Shown: positions 1 through 6,747, counted from the stretch's first letter. The stretch is 7,273 bases of DNA from Bacillota bacterium (GCA_021791995.1 JAJYVN010000147.1:1-7273); one strand, 5' to 3'. Numbers and translations are program-made. Notes: generated by a model not told the origin, from the letters alone.

Positions 1-1
1 C

Positions 2-1033
2 AAGCACCTGGACGTGACGCTCACCCGTGCCAAGTTTAACGAGCTGACCGCGGATCTCGTAGAGGCGACCATGGGGCCGTCCCGGCAAGCGATGCAGGAT
101 GCCGGAATGGATCCAAGCAAGGTGGATAAAGTGATCCTCGTCGGCGGCAGCACGCGTATCCCTGCCGTGCAGGATGCCTGCAAGGCCCTGTTTGGCAAGG
201 ACCCTTTCAAGGGAATCAACCCAGACGAGGTGGTCGCGCTCGGTGCGGCGGTGCAGGCGGGTGTCTTGGCGGGCGAGGTGAAGGATGTCCTGCTCCTGGA
301 CGTCACTCCCCTCTCTCTTGGCATTGAAACCCTAGGTGGCGTCTTCACCAAGGTCATCGAGCGGAATACAACCATCCCCACCTCCCGGTCGCAGACCTTC
401 TCGACCGCCGCCGACGGTCAAACCCAGGTGGAAGTGCATGTGCTGCAGGGTGAACGGCAGATGGCGCAAGACAACAAATCCCTCGGGCGCTTTGTCCTCG
501 ACGGCATCCCGCCGGCCCCACGTGGCACACCGCGCATCCAGGTCACCTTCGATATCGACGTCAACGGCATCCTCAACGTTTCTGCCAAGGACGAGGCGAC
601 CGCACGCGAGCAGAAGATCACTGTGCGTGGCACTGGCGGCCTGAACGAGCAGGACATTCAGCGCATGGTCCGTGAGGCGGAGGCCCATGCGGCCGAAGAC
701 GCCAAACAGCGTGAAAAGGCCGAAGTGAAGAACAACGCCGACAACCTCGTGTATCAGACGGAAAAGACGCTCAAGGACATCGGAGATAAAGCCGACGGAG
801 CCAAGGTAGCAGCCGCGCGCGAGATCCTCGAGCGGCTACGGGCAGCGATCGGCCGGGACGATATCGAGGCGATGCGCCGGGAATCAGAAGCACTCAGTAA
901 GCAGGTTCTGGACCTGGGTGCAGCAATGTACGGACAACCCGCGCAGGGTGGTCCGACCCAGGAAAGCGACAGTGCCGGTCCCACGAGCGGCGAGAACGTG
1001 GTCGATGCGGACTACAACGTCCAGGGGTCTTGA
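2..1033 (+). CDS. dnaK: Chaperone protein DnaK (Hsp70), C-terminal part, 5' truncated by window edge
   Basis: DnaK is the cytoplasmic Hsp70 ATPase that binds and releases unfolded polypeptides with DnaJ and GrpE. The reading frame is open from the first complete codon, so the gene starts upstream; 343 residues are visible, somewhat over half of a usual ~610-residue DnaK. In visible numbering, residues 1-90 are the end of the nucleotide-binding domain, with VGGSTRIPAVQ at 47-57. The interdomain linker DVLLLDVTP follows at 95-103, then the beta-sandwich substrate-binding domain (QGERQMAQDNKSLG, DIDVNGILNVSAKD). After about residue 205 comes the charged helical lid. The tail is rich in Gly, Pro and Ser and ends with VVDADY, a variant of the usual acidic DnaK C-terminus. 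The next gene is its co-chaperone dnaJ, 94 bp away. The GTG in frame at 14 lies inside the domain and is not a start. Identity is certain. Confidence 0.98.
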   Translation, partial: KHLDVTLTRAKFNELTADLVEATMGPSRQAMQDAGMDPSKVDKVILVGGSTRIPAVQDACKALFGKDPFKGINPDEVVALGAAVQAGVLAGEVKDVLLLDVTPLSLGIETLGGVFTKVIERNTTIPTSRSQTFSTAADGQTQVEVHVLQGERQMAQDNKSLGRFVLDGIPPAPRGTPRIQVTFDIDVNGILNVSAKDEATAREQKITVRGTGGLNEQDIQRMVREAEAHAAEDAKQREKAEVKNNADNLVYQTEKTLKDIGDKADGAKVAAAREILERLRAAIGRDDIEAMRRESEALSKQVLDLGAAMYGQPAQGGPTQESDSAGPTSGENVVDADYNVQGS

Positions 1034-1064
1034 GGCGCGGTTTGTGCAGCGCTGAAGGTGTTCG

Positions 1065-1090
1065 GAGCGGCCACCGGACGGTGGCCGCTC
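1065..1090 (+). terminator. Perfect 11-bp hairpin between dnaK and dnaJ (attenuator or processing site)
   Basis: GAGCGGCCACC (1065-1075) pairs perfectly with GGTGGCCGCTC (1080-1090) around a 4-nt GGAC loop. No T run follows, so it is not a classical intrinsic terminator. It lies 31 bp after the dnaK stop and 37 bp before the dnaJ start. A role as partial terminator, RNA-processing site or mRNA 3'-end stabiliser that sets the DnaK:DnaJ ratio is inferred. Confidence 0.6.
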
Positions 1091-1127
1091 GTGTGCCAAA
1101 CTCACGCGGACGGGAGAAGGACCAATC

Positions 1128-2276
1128 ATGGCGGAGCAAGACTACTACGAGGTTTTGGGCGTGCCGCGTTCCGCCAGTGAGGCCGATCTCAAAAAGGCCT
1201 TTCGCAAGCTGGCGCGGCAATACCACCCGGATGCGAATCCGAACGATCCACAAGCAGCGGAACGGTTTAAGGAGATCGGCCAAGCATACTCCGTGCTGAG
1301 CGATCCGGAAAAGCGCAGCCAGTATGACCAACTGGGACACGCCGCATTCGCCGCAGCGCAGAGCGGTGGCGCGGGGGGCCCTGGTGGTGCCGACCCAAGC
1401 GGGTTCAGCGGCTTCGGCTTTGAGGATCTCTTTGAGAGCATGTTTGGAGAGAGCATCTTTGGACACGGCGGTGGACGTCGGCGCGGGGGGGCCAGCCGTG
1501 GTACGGACCTGCACGTCAATCTTGAGGTTTCCTTCGAGGAGGCTGCCTTCGGTACAACGGCCCAACTAACCATCCCTCGGACCGAAAAATGTAGTCGCTG
1601 CGGCGGCACCGGTGCGGCACCCGGCACCAAGCCCCGCACGTGCCCTAATTGCGGTGGCGCGGGACAGGTGCGTGTCGGAAGGGCCACCCCGTTTGGTCAG
1701 ATGGTCACCGTGCAAACCTGTCCCGTCTGCCACGGAGCAGGACGGGTTATCGACCAGCCCTGTCCGGACTGCCAAGGACAGGGCACCACCCACCGCCGAC
1801 GGACACTGAAGGTCCAGGTTCCTGCGGGGGCCGACGATGGACTGCATCTGCGACTTGCAGGGGAAGGAGAGGCAGGACAGCGCGGGGGACCCCCGGGCGA
1901 TCTGTATGTGGAGTTGCACGTCAAACCACACCCTGTTTTGCGCCGTGAGGGAACGGACGTGATTTCCGAGGTGACGATCGGATTGGCTCAGGCAGCGCTC
2001 GGCACGCAACTTGAGGTGGATACACTGGAAGGCAAAGCACAGATCCACGTCCCAGAAGGAACTCAACCGGGCACGGTTCTCCGTCTCAAGAACCGAGGCA
2101 TCGTTGGCCTGAACGGCGGCAACCGGGGCGATCATCGCGTGGTCATACGGATCCAGGTCCCGACCTCGCTTCGACCGCATGAGCGCGATCTCTTGCGCCA
2201 ATACGCGGAAACGCGTGGGGAGAGCGTAGAGGGCAATGGGAACGGCGGGGTGCTGCGGCGCATTCTCGGTCGATAA
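1128..2276 (+). CDS. dnaJ: Chaperone protein DnaJ (Hsp40), type I
   Basis: DnaJ delivers unfolded proteins to DnaK and stimulates its ATPase. The 382-residue protein has the complete type I layout. The J domain covers residues 5-70, with the catalytic HPD at 33-35. A Gly/Phe-rich stretch runs from about 78 to 125. A zinc-binding domain follows with four CxxCxGxG motifs whose cysteines are 155/158, 172/175, 198/201 and 212/215, all intact. The C-terminal peptide-binding domains run from about 225 and contain GDLYVELHVKPHPVLRREG. The ATG at 1128 is chosen because it begins the normal MAEQDYYEVLGV N-terminus and follows a purine-rich GGGAGAAGG (1112-1120). It lies between dnaK and prmA, as in many Bacillota. 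The linker has a hydrophobic DLFESMFGESIFG segment. Neither the gene nor its visible upstream region shows a CIRCE operator, so heat control would have to come from upstream. Confidence 0.98.
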   Translation: MAEQDYYEVLGVPRSASEADLKKAFRKLARQYHPDANPNDPQAAERFKEIGQAYSVLSDPEKRSQYDQLGHAAFAAAQSGGAGGPGGADPSGFSGFGFEDLFESMFGESIFGHGGGRRRGGASRGTDLHVNLEVSFEEAAFGTTAQLTIPRTEKCSRCGGTGAAPGTKPRTCPNCGGAGQVRVGRATPFGQMVTVQTCPVCHGAGRVIDQPCPDCQGQGTTHRRRTLKVQVPAGADDGLHLRLAGEGEAGQRGGPPGDLYVELHVKPHPVLRREGTDVISEVTIGLAQAALGTQLEVDTLEGKAQIHVPEGTQPGTVLRLKNRGIVGLNGGNRGDHRVVIRIQVPTSLRPHERDLLRQYAETRGESVEGNGNGGVLRRILGR

Positions 2277-2294
2277 CCGCGCGAGGGGGCTGCC

Positions 2295-3161
2295 ATGGAC
2301 TATTGCGAAATCCGTTTAACGATCCCCCCCGACGCCCTGGAAGCAGTCAGTAATCTCCTTGTGGAGGCCGACACGGGCGGGGTGGTCATCGACGATGAGC
2401 ATGCGGCCGTTCTCCGCGCGTACCTACCACGCGACGAGCGGCTGACCACACGGCTCCAGTCACTTCGCCAGTCCCTGTCCGACCTTGTTGCCTTTTTTCC
2501 AGGCCTGGCCGAGCTGCAACAGGAAGAACGCACCGTCCATGAGGAAGACTGGGCCAACGCCTGGCGGGAACACTTCCACCCGACGCGCATCGGCGAGCGT
2601 CTGGTCGTTGCACCCACGTGGGAGGACTTTCTACCCACTCCGAATGACGTAGTCGTCCGATTAGATCCAGGGATGGCCTTTGGCACCGGAACCCACCCTT
2701 CCACCATACTATGCCTGCGGGCACTGGAAGAGTTGGTGCAGCCGGGGATGCGGGTGCTGGACATCGGTACCGGATCCGGTATTCTCGCGATCGCTGCGGC
2801 ACTCCTCGGTGCAGCGGATGTAGTGGCCCTGGACAACGATCCCCTCGCCGTGCGGGTTGCACGACAGAACGTCGAGGACAACCGCGCGCGGATTCAGGTT
2901 CACTATGCGGAACTCAAAGGAGTGCTGCAGAGCGGGTTTGTGCCTGCCGATGTCGCCACCGCAAATCTGACGGCGTCGACGCTGGTACCGCTCGCCGCCG
3001 ACATCGCAGAGGCGCTCCGCCCCGGAGGGATTGTGGTAGCATCCGGGATCGTGGGAACCGGAGCGCATGAGGTGGAGGAAGCCTTTGCAGCGTGTGGGCT
3101 GCATATCATTCGCAGCGAACGGCTCGAGGATTGGATCGCCCTCTGGGTACAGCGTGTGTAA
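2295..3161 (+). CDS. prmA: Ribosomal protein L11 methyltransferase PrmA
   Basis: PrmA transfers methyl groups from S-adenosylmethionine to ribosomal protein L11. The product has 288 residues, somewhat shorter than typical Bacillus PrmA (about 310). The N-terminal substrate-recognition domain covers about 1-75. The linker motif EDWANAWREHFHP is at 84-96. The family signature LDPGMAFGTGTHPST is at 123-137. SAM-binding motif I, VLDIGTGSGILAIAA, starts near 154 and is followed by the acidic strand ALDNDPLAV. The substrate-side motif is ANLTA at 223-227, where many PrmA proteins have ANILA. The ATG at 2295 is 18 bp after dnaJ and is preceded by GAGGGGG (2283-2289), so the gene is very probably co-transcribed with dnaJ. 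Its usual neighbour, the 16S rRNA methyltransferase gene rsmE, does not follow. Family assignment is firm. Confidence 0.95.
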   Translation: MDYCEIRLTIPPDALEAVSNLLVEADTGGVVIDDEHAAVLRAYLPRDERLTTRLQSLRQSLSDLVAFFPGLAELQQEERTVHEEDWANAWREHFHPTRIGERLVVAPTWEDFLPTPNDVVVRLDPGMAFGTGTHPSTILCLRALEELVQPGMRVLDIGTGSGILAIAAALLGAADVVALDNDPLAVRVARQNVEDNRARIQVHYAELKGVLQSGFVPADVATANLTASTLVPLAADIAEALRPGGIVVASGIVGTGAHEVEEAFAACGLHIIRSERLEDWIALWVQRV

Positions 3162-3211
3162 CGCGAACGCCGGGAACCTTCAGGGAAGCTCCGGCAAACG
3201 GGGTGTGGCAG

Positions 3212-4270
3212 ATGGCCAGGATCCGTTTAGGGATACTGTTTGGTGGGCGATCCGCCGAGTTTGACGTGTCGCTCATGTCTGCACGGTCGGTATGGGAGGC
3301 CGCAGACCGTACCCGGTTTGATCTGGAGCCAATCGCCATTACGCGAAGTGGCCGATGGGTTTTCGGCACCGAGGCGATGGACCTCTTGGCGCACGCCTCT
3401 CGGAATGGGGAAATCACCGAAGCAGGTCATGGCACCCCGATCCGCTCCCTGGAGGACCTCGGACGTTTGGATGTCGTGTTTCCGGTCCTCCATGGCCCCT
3501 TCGGCGAAGACGGCTCCGTGCAGGGCATGCTGGAGGTCATTGGCGTGCCGTACGTCGGATCGGGCCTCTTGGGATCCGCCCTCGGCCTGGACAAATTGGT
3601 GCAGAAGGGGCTGTGGGCATGTAAGGGTTTACCGGTTGTCGAGCATGCCCCCGTCTCCCGCCTGGAATGGGAGAGCTCTCCGGATAACGTCCTCCAAGAC
3701 CTCCTCCGCTCCCCTGGGCTCCCCTGCTTTGTAAAGCCAGCGAATATGGGCAGCAGCGTCGGAATCTCCCGTGCCGAGACGCGCGCCGAACTGATCTCCG
3801 CACTCGAACTGGCCTGTCGGTACGATCGGCGCCTGATTGTAGAGAAAGCGGTCCAGGCACGCGAGATTGAGTGTGGCGTTCTGGGCAACGACCGCCCCGA
3901 GGTCTCGGTCCCCGGCGAGGTCTTCCCCGGTGCCAACTTCTACGATTACGACGCAAAGTATCAGCCGGGACGAAGTCGACTCCGGATTCCTGCCGTGCTC
4001 CCCCCCTCCGTGACAGCCGAAATCCGGTCGATGGCACTGCGGGCCTTCGCCACACTCGACTGCGCCGGCATGGCTCGCGTCGACTTTTTTCTCGACAAGG
4101 AAACGGGGCAACTCTGGATTAACGAACTCAACACCATCCCGGGCTTCACACCGACCAGCATGTTCCCAAAGGTGTGGACCGAAAGTGGTGTAAGCTATCC
4201 AGCGTTGATCACAAAGTTGGTGGATCTGGCACTGGAACGCGCGGGCGAACAGCGGCGGCACACACGGTAG
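3212..4270 (+). CDS. ddl: D-alanine--D-alanine ligase
   Basis: Ddl joins two D-alanines using ATP in the cytoplasm, making the dipeptide for the peptidoglycan stem peptide. The 352-residue ATP-grasp protein has all family landmarks. The N-terminal loop is GGRSAEFDVSLMSA with the conserved Glu at 16; HGPFGEDG is at 94-101. The ATP-binding lysine is in FVKPANMGSSVGIS (173-186), and FYDYDAKY is at 243-250. The metal ligands are D291, E305 and N307 within WINELNTIPGFT. The Tyr that closes AKY is the position usually changed to Phe in D-Ala-D-lactate ligases, so ordinary D-Ala-D-Ala product is expected (inference). The first loop reads EFDVS rather than the usual EHEVS or EREVS. The ATG at 3212 is chosen because it gives the standard MARIRLGILFGG start; GTG at 3203 is possible and no strong ribosome site is seen for either. 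It lies 50 bp after prmA and 11 bp before the HIT gene, an unusual place for ddl. Confidence 0.95.
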   Translation: MARIRLGILFGGRSAEFDVSLMSARSVWEAADRTRFDLEPIAITRSGRWVFGTEAMDLLAHASRNGEITEAGHGTPIRSLEDLGRLDVVFPVLHGPFGEDGSVQGMLEVIGVPYVGSGLLGSALGLDKLVQKGLWACKGLPVVEHAPVSRLEWESSPDNVLQDLLRSPGLPCFVKPANMGSSVGISRAETRAELISALELACRYDRRLIVEKAVQAREIECGVLGNDRPEVSVPGEVFPGANFYDYDAKYQPGRSRLRIPAVLPPSVTAEIRSMALRAFATLDCAGMARVDFFLDKETGQLWINELNTIPGFTPTSMFPKVWTESGVSYPALITKLVDLALERAGEQRRHTR

Positions 4271-4281
4271 GGGGCGCGAGC

Positions 4282-4623
4282 GTGGACTGTATCTTCTGTG
4301 GCATCGCGGACGGCAGCATCCCGGCGACGACCGTCTTCTCCGACGACCAGGTGGTCGCCTTTCGCGACATCCATCCCGTAGCAAAGACCCACATCCTGAT
4401 CGTCCCACGGCGCCACATGACGAGCATCGCCGATGCAACATCCCCCGCCGATGAGCTACTCTTAGGGCATCTGCTCTTTGTGGCCAAAGACCTAGCGGCC
4501 AGCGCAGGGTTAGATCACGGGTATCGGCTTGTAATCAACACAGGGGCAGAGGGTGGGCAGACCGTCGGTCACCTGCACCTGCATCTGATTGGTGGCCGGT
4601 CCATGCATTGGCCCCCGGGGTAG
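4282..4623 (+). CDS. HIT-family (histidine triad, HINT-like) nucleotide-binding protein
   Basis: HIT proteins of this branch are small cytoplasmic nucleoside phosphoramidases or nucleotidyl hydrolases; the physiological substrate here is unknown. The 113-residue product matches the usual HINT length. It opens with CIFC (C3 and C6), a zinc-type CxxC, followed by the HILIVPRRH strand. It ends with the triad HLHLHLI (H97, H99, H101) in GQTVGHLHLHLIGG and the WPPG terminus common in this family. The GTG at 4282 is preferred because it places CIFC at residue 3 and follows the purine-rich AGGGGGCG just after the ddl stop. An open frame extends back to 4174, but that would add 36 residues overlapping ddl and not matching HIT proteins. 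The 11-bp gap suggests co-transcription with ddl. In Bacillota this gene usually stands just ahead of rpsU and yqeY; here rpsU is absent. Confidence 0.93.
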   Translation: MDCIFCGIADGSIPATTVFSDDQVVAFRDIHPVAKTHILIVPRRHMTSIADATSPADELLLGHLLFVAKDLAASAGLDHGYRLVINTGAEGGQTVGHLHLHLIGGRSMHWPPG

Positions 4624-4658
4624 TGGTGCGTTCCTGGTCCGCCCGATGCTAACTGCCG

Positions 4659-4688
4659 AGGGGCAAATCACAGACTGAAAGGGGCAAA
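4659..4688 (+). repeat. Direct repeat AGGGGCAAA, 21-bp period
   Basis: AGGGGCAAA occurs at 4659-4667 and again at 4680-4688. The period is 21 bp, about two DNA helical turns, in the gap between hit and yqeY. Two copies on one helix face could be a regulator site, but no protein can be named and chance is possible. Confidence 0.4.
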
Positions 4689-4705
4689 GACCTGGTGGGG
4701 TGGAC

Positions 4706-4743
4706 GGTGTGCAAGACCGTAGAGCGGTTGGCGCACCCTTTTT
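4706..4743 (+). terminator. Probable intrinsic terminator between hit and yqeY
   Basis: GGTGTGC (4706-4712) pairs with GCGCACC (4731-4737), with one G-U pair. A small internal loop follows, then ACCG (4716-4719) pairs with CGGT (4725-4728) around a 5-nt loop. The sequence CTTTTT follows directly (4738-4743), as expected for a Rho-independent terminator. It would end the dnaK-to-hit transcript. Alternative pairings of the same region exist (GGGTG 4698-4702 with CACCC 4734-4738, and ACGGT 4704-4708 with ACCGT 4716-4720), so it could be a conditional switch rather than a simple stop. Confidence 0.6.
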
Positions 4744-4761
4744 GCAACCAGGTAAACTATC

Positions 4762-5217
4762 GTGGACATGAGGACTCAGTTACAGGAAGACATGAAAACG
4801 GCCTTGCGCGCCCGGGCAGAGGGCAAGCTTCGTCTTTCGGTGCTTCGCATGGTCTGGTCGGACGTCACAAATGCGGAGATTGACGCGCACGGAGCGCTCG
4901 ACGATGCGGCCGTGACACAGCTCATCAGCCGTGCGGTCCGCCAGCGCCTCGAAACGATCGCAGAGGCCGAGAAAGCGGGGCGCGAGGACGTCATCGCGCA
5001 AACGCGTGCGGAGATCGCCATCTTGCAGGGGTATCTGCCGGAGCCGCTTTCACCGGAAGAATTGGCCCAAGAGGTCGAACGTGCCATCCGCGAGACGGCC
5101 GTCACCAGCGTGCGCGAGATTGGGAAAGTGATGGCCGTTCTCCTCCCGCGAGTGCGTGGTCGTGCGGACGGTCGCACGGTCCAGGCAGCCGTTCGCCAAC
5201 AACTCGGCGGATCCTGA
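4762..5217 (+). CDS. yqeY: GatB/YqeY domain-containing protein
   Basis: YqeY proteins are small all-helical cytoplasmic proteins. They share their C-terminal fold with the tail of GatB, the tRNA-dependent amidotransferase subunit, and may contact tRNA; the exact role is not known. The 151-residue product matches the usual ~150. Landmarks are LSVLRM near residue 29, the helical segment ETIAEAEKAGREDVIAQTRAE, YLPEPLSPEEL near 94, and the terminal GRADGRTVQAAVRQQL. GTG 4762 is taken as the start because AGG at 4750-4752 is at a suitable distance; ATG at 4768, two codons later, is the alternative. The AGG lies inside ACCAGGT (4747-4753), which can pair with ACCTGGT (4690-4696), so ribosome access may depend on RNA folding (inference). 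In most Bacillota yqeY directly follows rpsU, which is missing here. Confidence 0.92.
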   Translation: MDMRTQLQEDMKTALRARAEGKLRLSVLRMVWSDVTNAEIDAHGALDDAAVTQLISRAVRQRLETIAEAEKAGREDVIAQTRAEIAILQGYLPEPLSPEELAQEVERAIRETAVTSVREIGKVMAVLLPRVRGRADGRTVQAAVRQQLGGS

Positions 5218-5263
5218 TCAGGGGTATGGGTCGACACCCGCACCTGCCACGGATCGGCCGCTG

Positions 5264-5313
5264 CGCATGCCTACCGCCCGACGGGGAATTGTAAGGGCGC
5301 AAGACCGCATGCG
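5264..5313 (+). promoter_or_regulatory. Nested inverted repeat in the leader of the DUF1540 gene
   Basis: CGCATGC (5264-5270) pairs with GCATGCG (5307-5313), and CGCCC (5275-5279) pairs with GGGCG (5295-5299) inside it. The last base of the outer helix is the first base of the ribosome site GAGGGGG (5313-5319). The rest of the 110-bp gap after yqeY shows no clear promoter. A translation-control hairpin is possible but unproven. Confidence 0.35.
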
Positions 5314-5327
5314 AGGGGGATGCACAA

Positions 5328-5615
5328 GTGCCGAACGTGGAAGTGTATTGCACGGTGAGCAACTGCCACTACTGGGCAGACGCCAACCACTGCGCCGCCG
5401 AAAAGATCCTGGTCACAACCGACGAAATCGGCGAGATCTATCCGGAAACCGTTGATGCCTCCGAAACGCGCCAGATCGTGAACCAGCATGGCCCTACCGA
5501 GGCCCACGGCTGTGTGGAAACCTGCTGCAAGACGTTCACCGCGAAAAAGCAACCTCCGGCCGGAACCCCCAAGCGCATGGGGACGGGGACGGCCGCAACG
5601 GGCTGGAAGCAGTGA
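5328..5615 (+). CDS. DUF1540 domain-containing cysteine-rich protein
   Basis: The function of DUF1540 proteins is unknown; they are short cysteine-rich proteins found mainly in Bacillota, some of them in spore formers. The 95-residue product carries C8, C13 and C22 in the pattern CxVxxCxYxxxxxxC, followed by AAEKILVT. A second cluster, HGCVETCCKTF, has C62, C66 and C67. This spacing suggests a bound metal or disulfides (inference). There is no signal peptide or membrane segment, and the last 25 residues are Pro/Gly/Thr-rich and probably disordered. GTG 5328 is the start because GAGGGGG at 5313-5319 sits 8 bp before it and the protein then begins just ahead of the first Cys motif. It stands alone, 110 bp after yqeY, and faces the convergent SGNH gene. 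Confidence 0.88.
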   Translation: MPNVEVYCTVSNCHYWADANHCAAEKILVTTDEIGEIYPETVDASETRQIVNQHGPTEAHGCVETCCKTFTAKKQPPAGTPKRMGTGTAATGWKQ

Positions 5616-5623
5616 CGACCACC

Positions 5624-5658
5624 GCTCGGGGCCGTCGGCCGGATCGCCGGCCCCGAGC
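5624..5658. terminator. GC-rich hairpin between convergent genes
   Basis: GCTCGGGGCCG (5624-5634) pairs perfectly over 11 bp with CGGCCCCGAGC (5648-5658), leaving a 13-nt loop. It starts 8 bp after the DUF1540 stop and ends 6 bp before the stop of the opposing SGNH gene. It therefore probably serves as a bidirectional transcript end. Neither strand has a T run after the stem, so termination may be weak or factor-aided. Confidence 0.65.
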
Positions 5659-5664
5659 ACGGGG

Positions 5665-6639
5665 CTACGCCTCCACAAGGCTCCCTAGCATGTCGGCCAG
5701 GCGCCGACCGGCCGTTTCATGACCCGACGGGCCCGGATGCACGCCATCACTTGTCTGAACGTTCCAATCCGTTGTATCCACGTAGATCCCGCCGACTTCT
5801 TCCGCCGCCGCGGCGATCTCATGCGCAAAGCATCCAACGAACGGTCGCATGCAGAGCACCGGGACGGACGGGTACCGCCCACGGACGAGGCGGAGATAAG
5901 CATGATAGCCGTCCGCGAAGCTGCGCGCATCCGCCGAACGGTCATTGGTTCCAAGGTTAACGACAACCGCCACCGGAGGAGGTGTCTCCCCTACCGGGCA
6001 TGCATGCATAGAGTGGTCCAGCACACCCGAGGCGGGTGGCACCCCTCCGTTGCCACCCCGAGTAATGCCGATGGCCCCAAACCCGAGAGGATAACAGTCG
6101 AGTCGCAGCCGATCCGAAGCGACCCGGGGGTACGCCGTCTCTGCGGCATTCACAGCCGGCACGCTGCCGCGCCCCAAGGCATTGATCCCGGCCGTGATGG
6201 AATCGCCCAAAAACAACACATACCGATTCGGAGCCGGAGCAGGTTCGACGATACCACCCGAATCCACCACAAGCCCGCCAAAGTGGAGACCCGCACCCTC
6301 CATCCAGAGCGGATCCGTCTCACGGATCCCGCTGACCACAAGACGGATGATGTGCGGCTTTGGATCGGCAAGCACCTCCACGGGTACCCGATGCTCTCCC
6401 ACCACCGGAGGGTCCGGCAGGCACACGGCTCGACGGAAGGACGAGCCGTCCACGCTCCAGGCGATCGCCGGTGCCAGGCTCTGCCGCGGCGCAATCTGGA
6501 TGCGCACGCCGACGTTCCGCGTACCCGAAACGCGGCACGCCACGGAGGCCCCCGGCGTGATCGTGCTCCAGAATCCGGGATATCGCGTAAACCACCGGCC
6601 CACGAAGTGGCATGCCCCGTACCCACGCGGTCGTTCCAT
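5665..6639 (-). CDS. Two-domain SGNH/GDSL hydrolase, carbohydrate esterase family 2-like
   Basis: This is a serine esterase of the SGNH superfamily, probably removing acetyl groups from a carbohydrate, though the substrate is inferred only from the fold layout. With the ATG at 6639 the protein has 324 residues. Residues ~8-130 form a beta-rich N-terminal domain that begins FVGRWFTRYPGFWSTITPG, like the jelly-roll module of CE2 esterases. Residues ~138-324 are the SGNH domain. Block I is FLGDSITAG with nucleophile S147, and the Gly block is GFGAIG (~186). Block III is NLGTNDRS with N232, and block V is DGVHPGPSGH with D298 and H301. All catalytic positions are present. No signal peptide is seen, unusual for a secreted CE2 enzyme. 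The frame stays open to GTG 6915, which has GGAG 6 bp upstream. The extra 92 residues become Arg/Trp-rich and cross two hairpins, so I prefer 6639, although that ATG lacks a good ribosome site. Confidence 0.85.
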   Translation of the reverse strand: MERPRGYGACHFVGRWFTRYPGFWSTITPGASVACRVSGTRNVGVRIQIAPRQSLAPAIAWSVDGSSFRRAVCLPDPPVVGEHRVPVEVLADPKPHIIRLVVSGIRETDPLWMEGAGLHFGGLVVDSGGIVEPAPAPNRYVLFLGDSITAGINALGRGSVPAVNAAETAYPRVASDRLRLDCYPLGFGAIGITRGGNGGVPPASGVLDHSMHACPVGETPPPVAVVVNLGTNDRSADARSFADGYHAYLRLVRGRYPSVPVLCMRPFVGCFAHEIAAAAEEVGGIYVDTTDWNVQTSDGVHPGPSGHETAGRRLADMLGSLVEA

Positions 6640-6717
6640 GCCGGGAGCATCGCATACGGGGGCCGCAGACACAAGACGTCGATGACCTTTGGCGTATCCC
6701 GAACGACATGGGAGGAT

Positions 6718-6736
6718 TGGCCGTACCCTACGGCCA
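6718..6736. repeat. Perfect 8-bp inverted repeat upstream of the SGNH gene
   Basis: TGGCCGTA (6718-6725) and TACGGCCA (6729-6736) are perfect complements with a 3-bp spacer. It is about 80 bp upstream of the preferred SGNH start. It may be a regulator binding site or an mRNA leader hairpin. Confidence 0.5.
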
Positions 6737-6747
6737 GTATGGCACCA

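Noticed and set aside
4174..4281. An N-terminal extension of the HIT protein back to 4174.
   Set aside because: It overlaps the end of ddl, is unlike HIT N-termini, and a good GTG start with a purine-rich site exists at 4282.
4690..4753. tRNA-Cys-like features: 7-bp outer stem, 5-bp stem with 7-nt loop containing GCA.
   Set aside because: There is no D arm, no GTTC T-loop, the loop has mismatched flanks, and the span is only 64 nt; a terminator explains the bases better.
5213..5222. CCTGATCAGG palindrome at the yqeY stop codon.
   Set aside because: It is a 10-bp palindrome with no loop and no flanking features, readily expected by chance.
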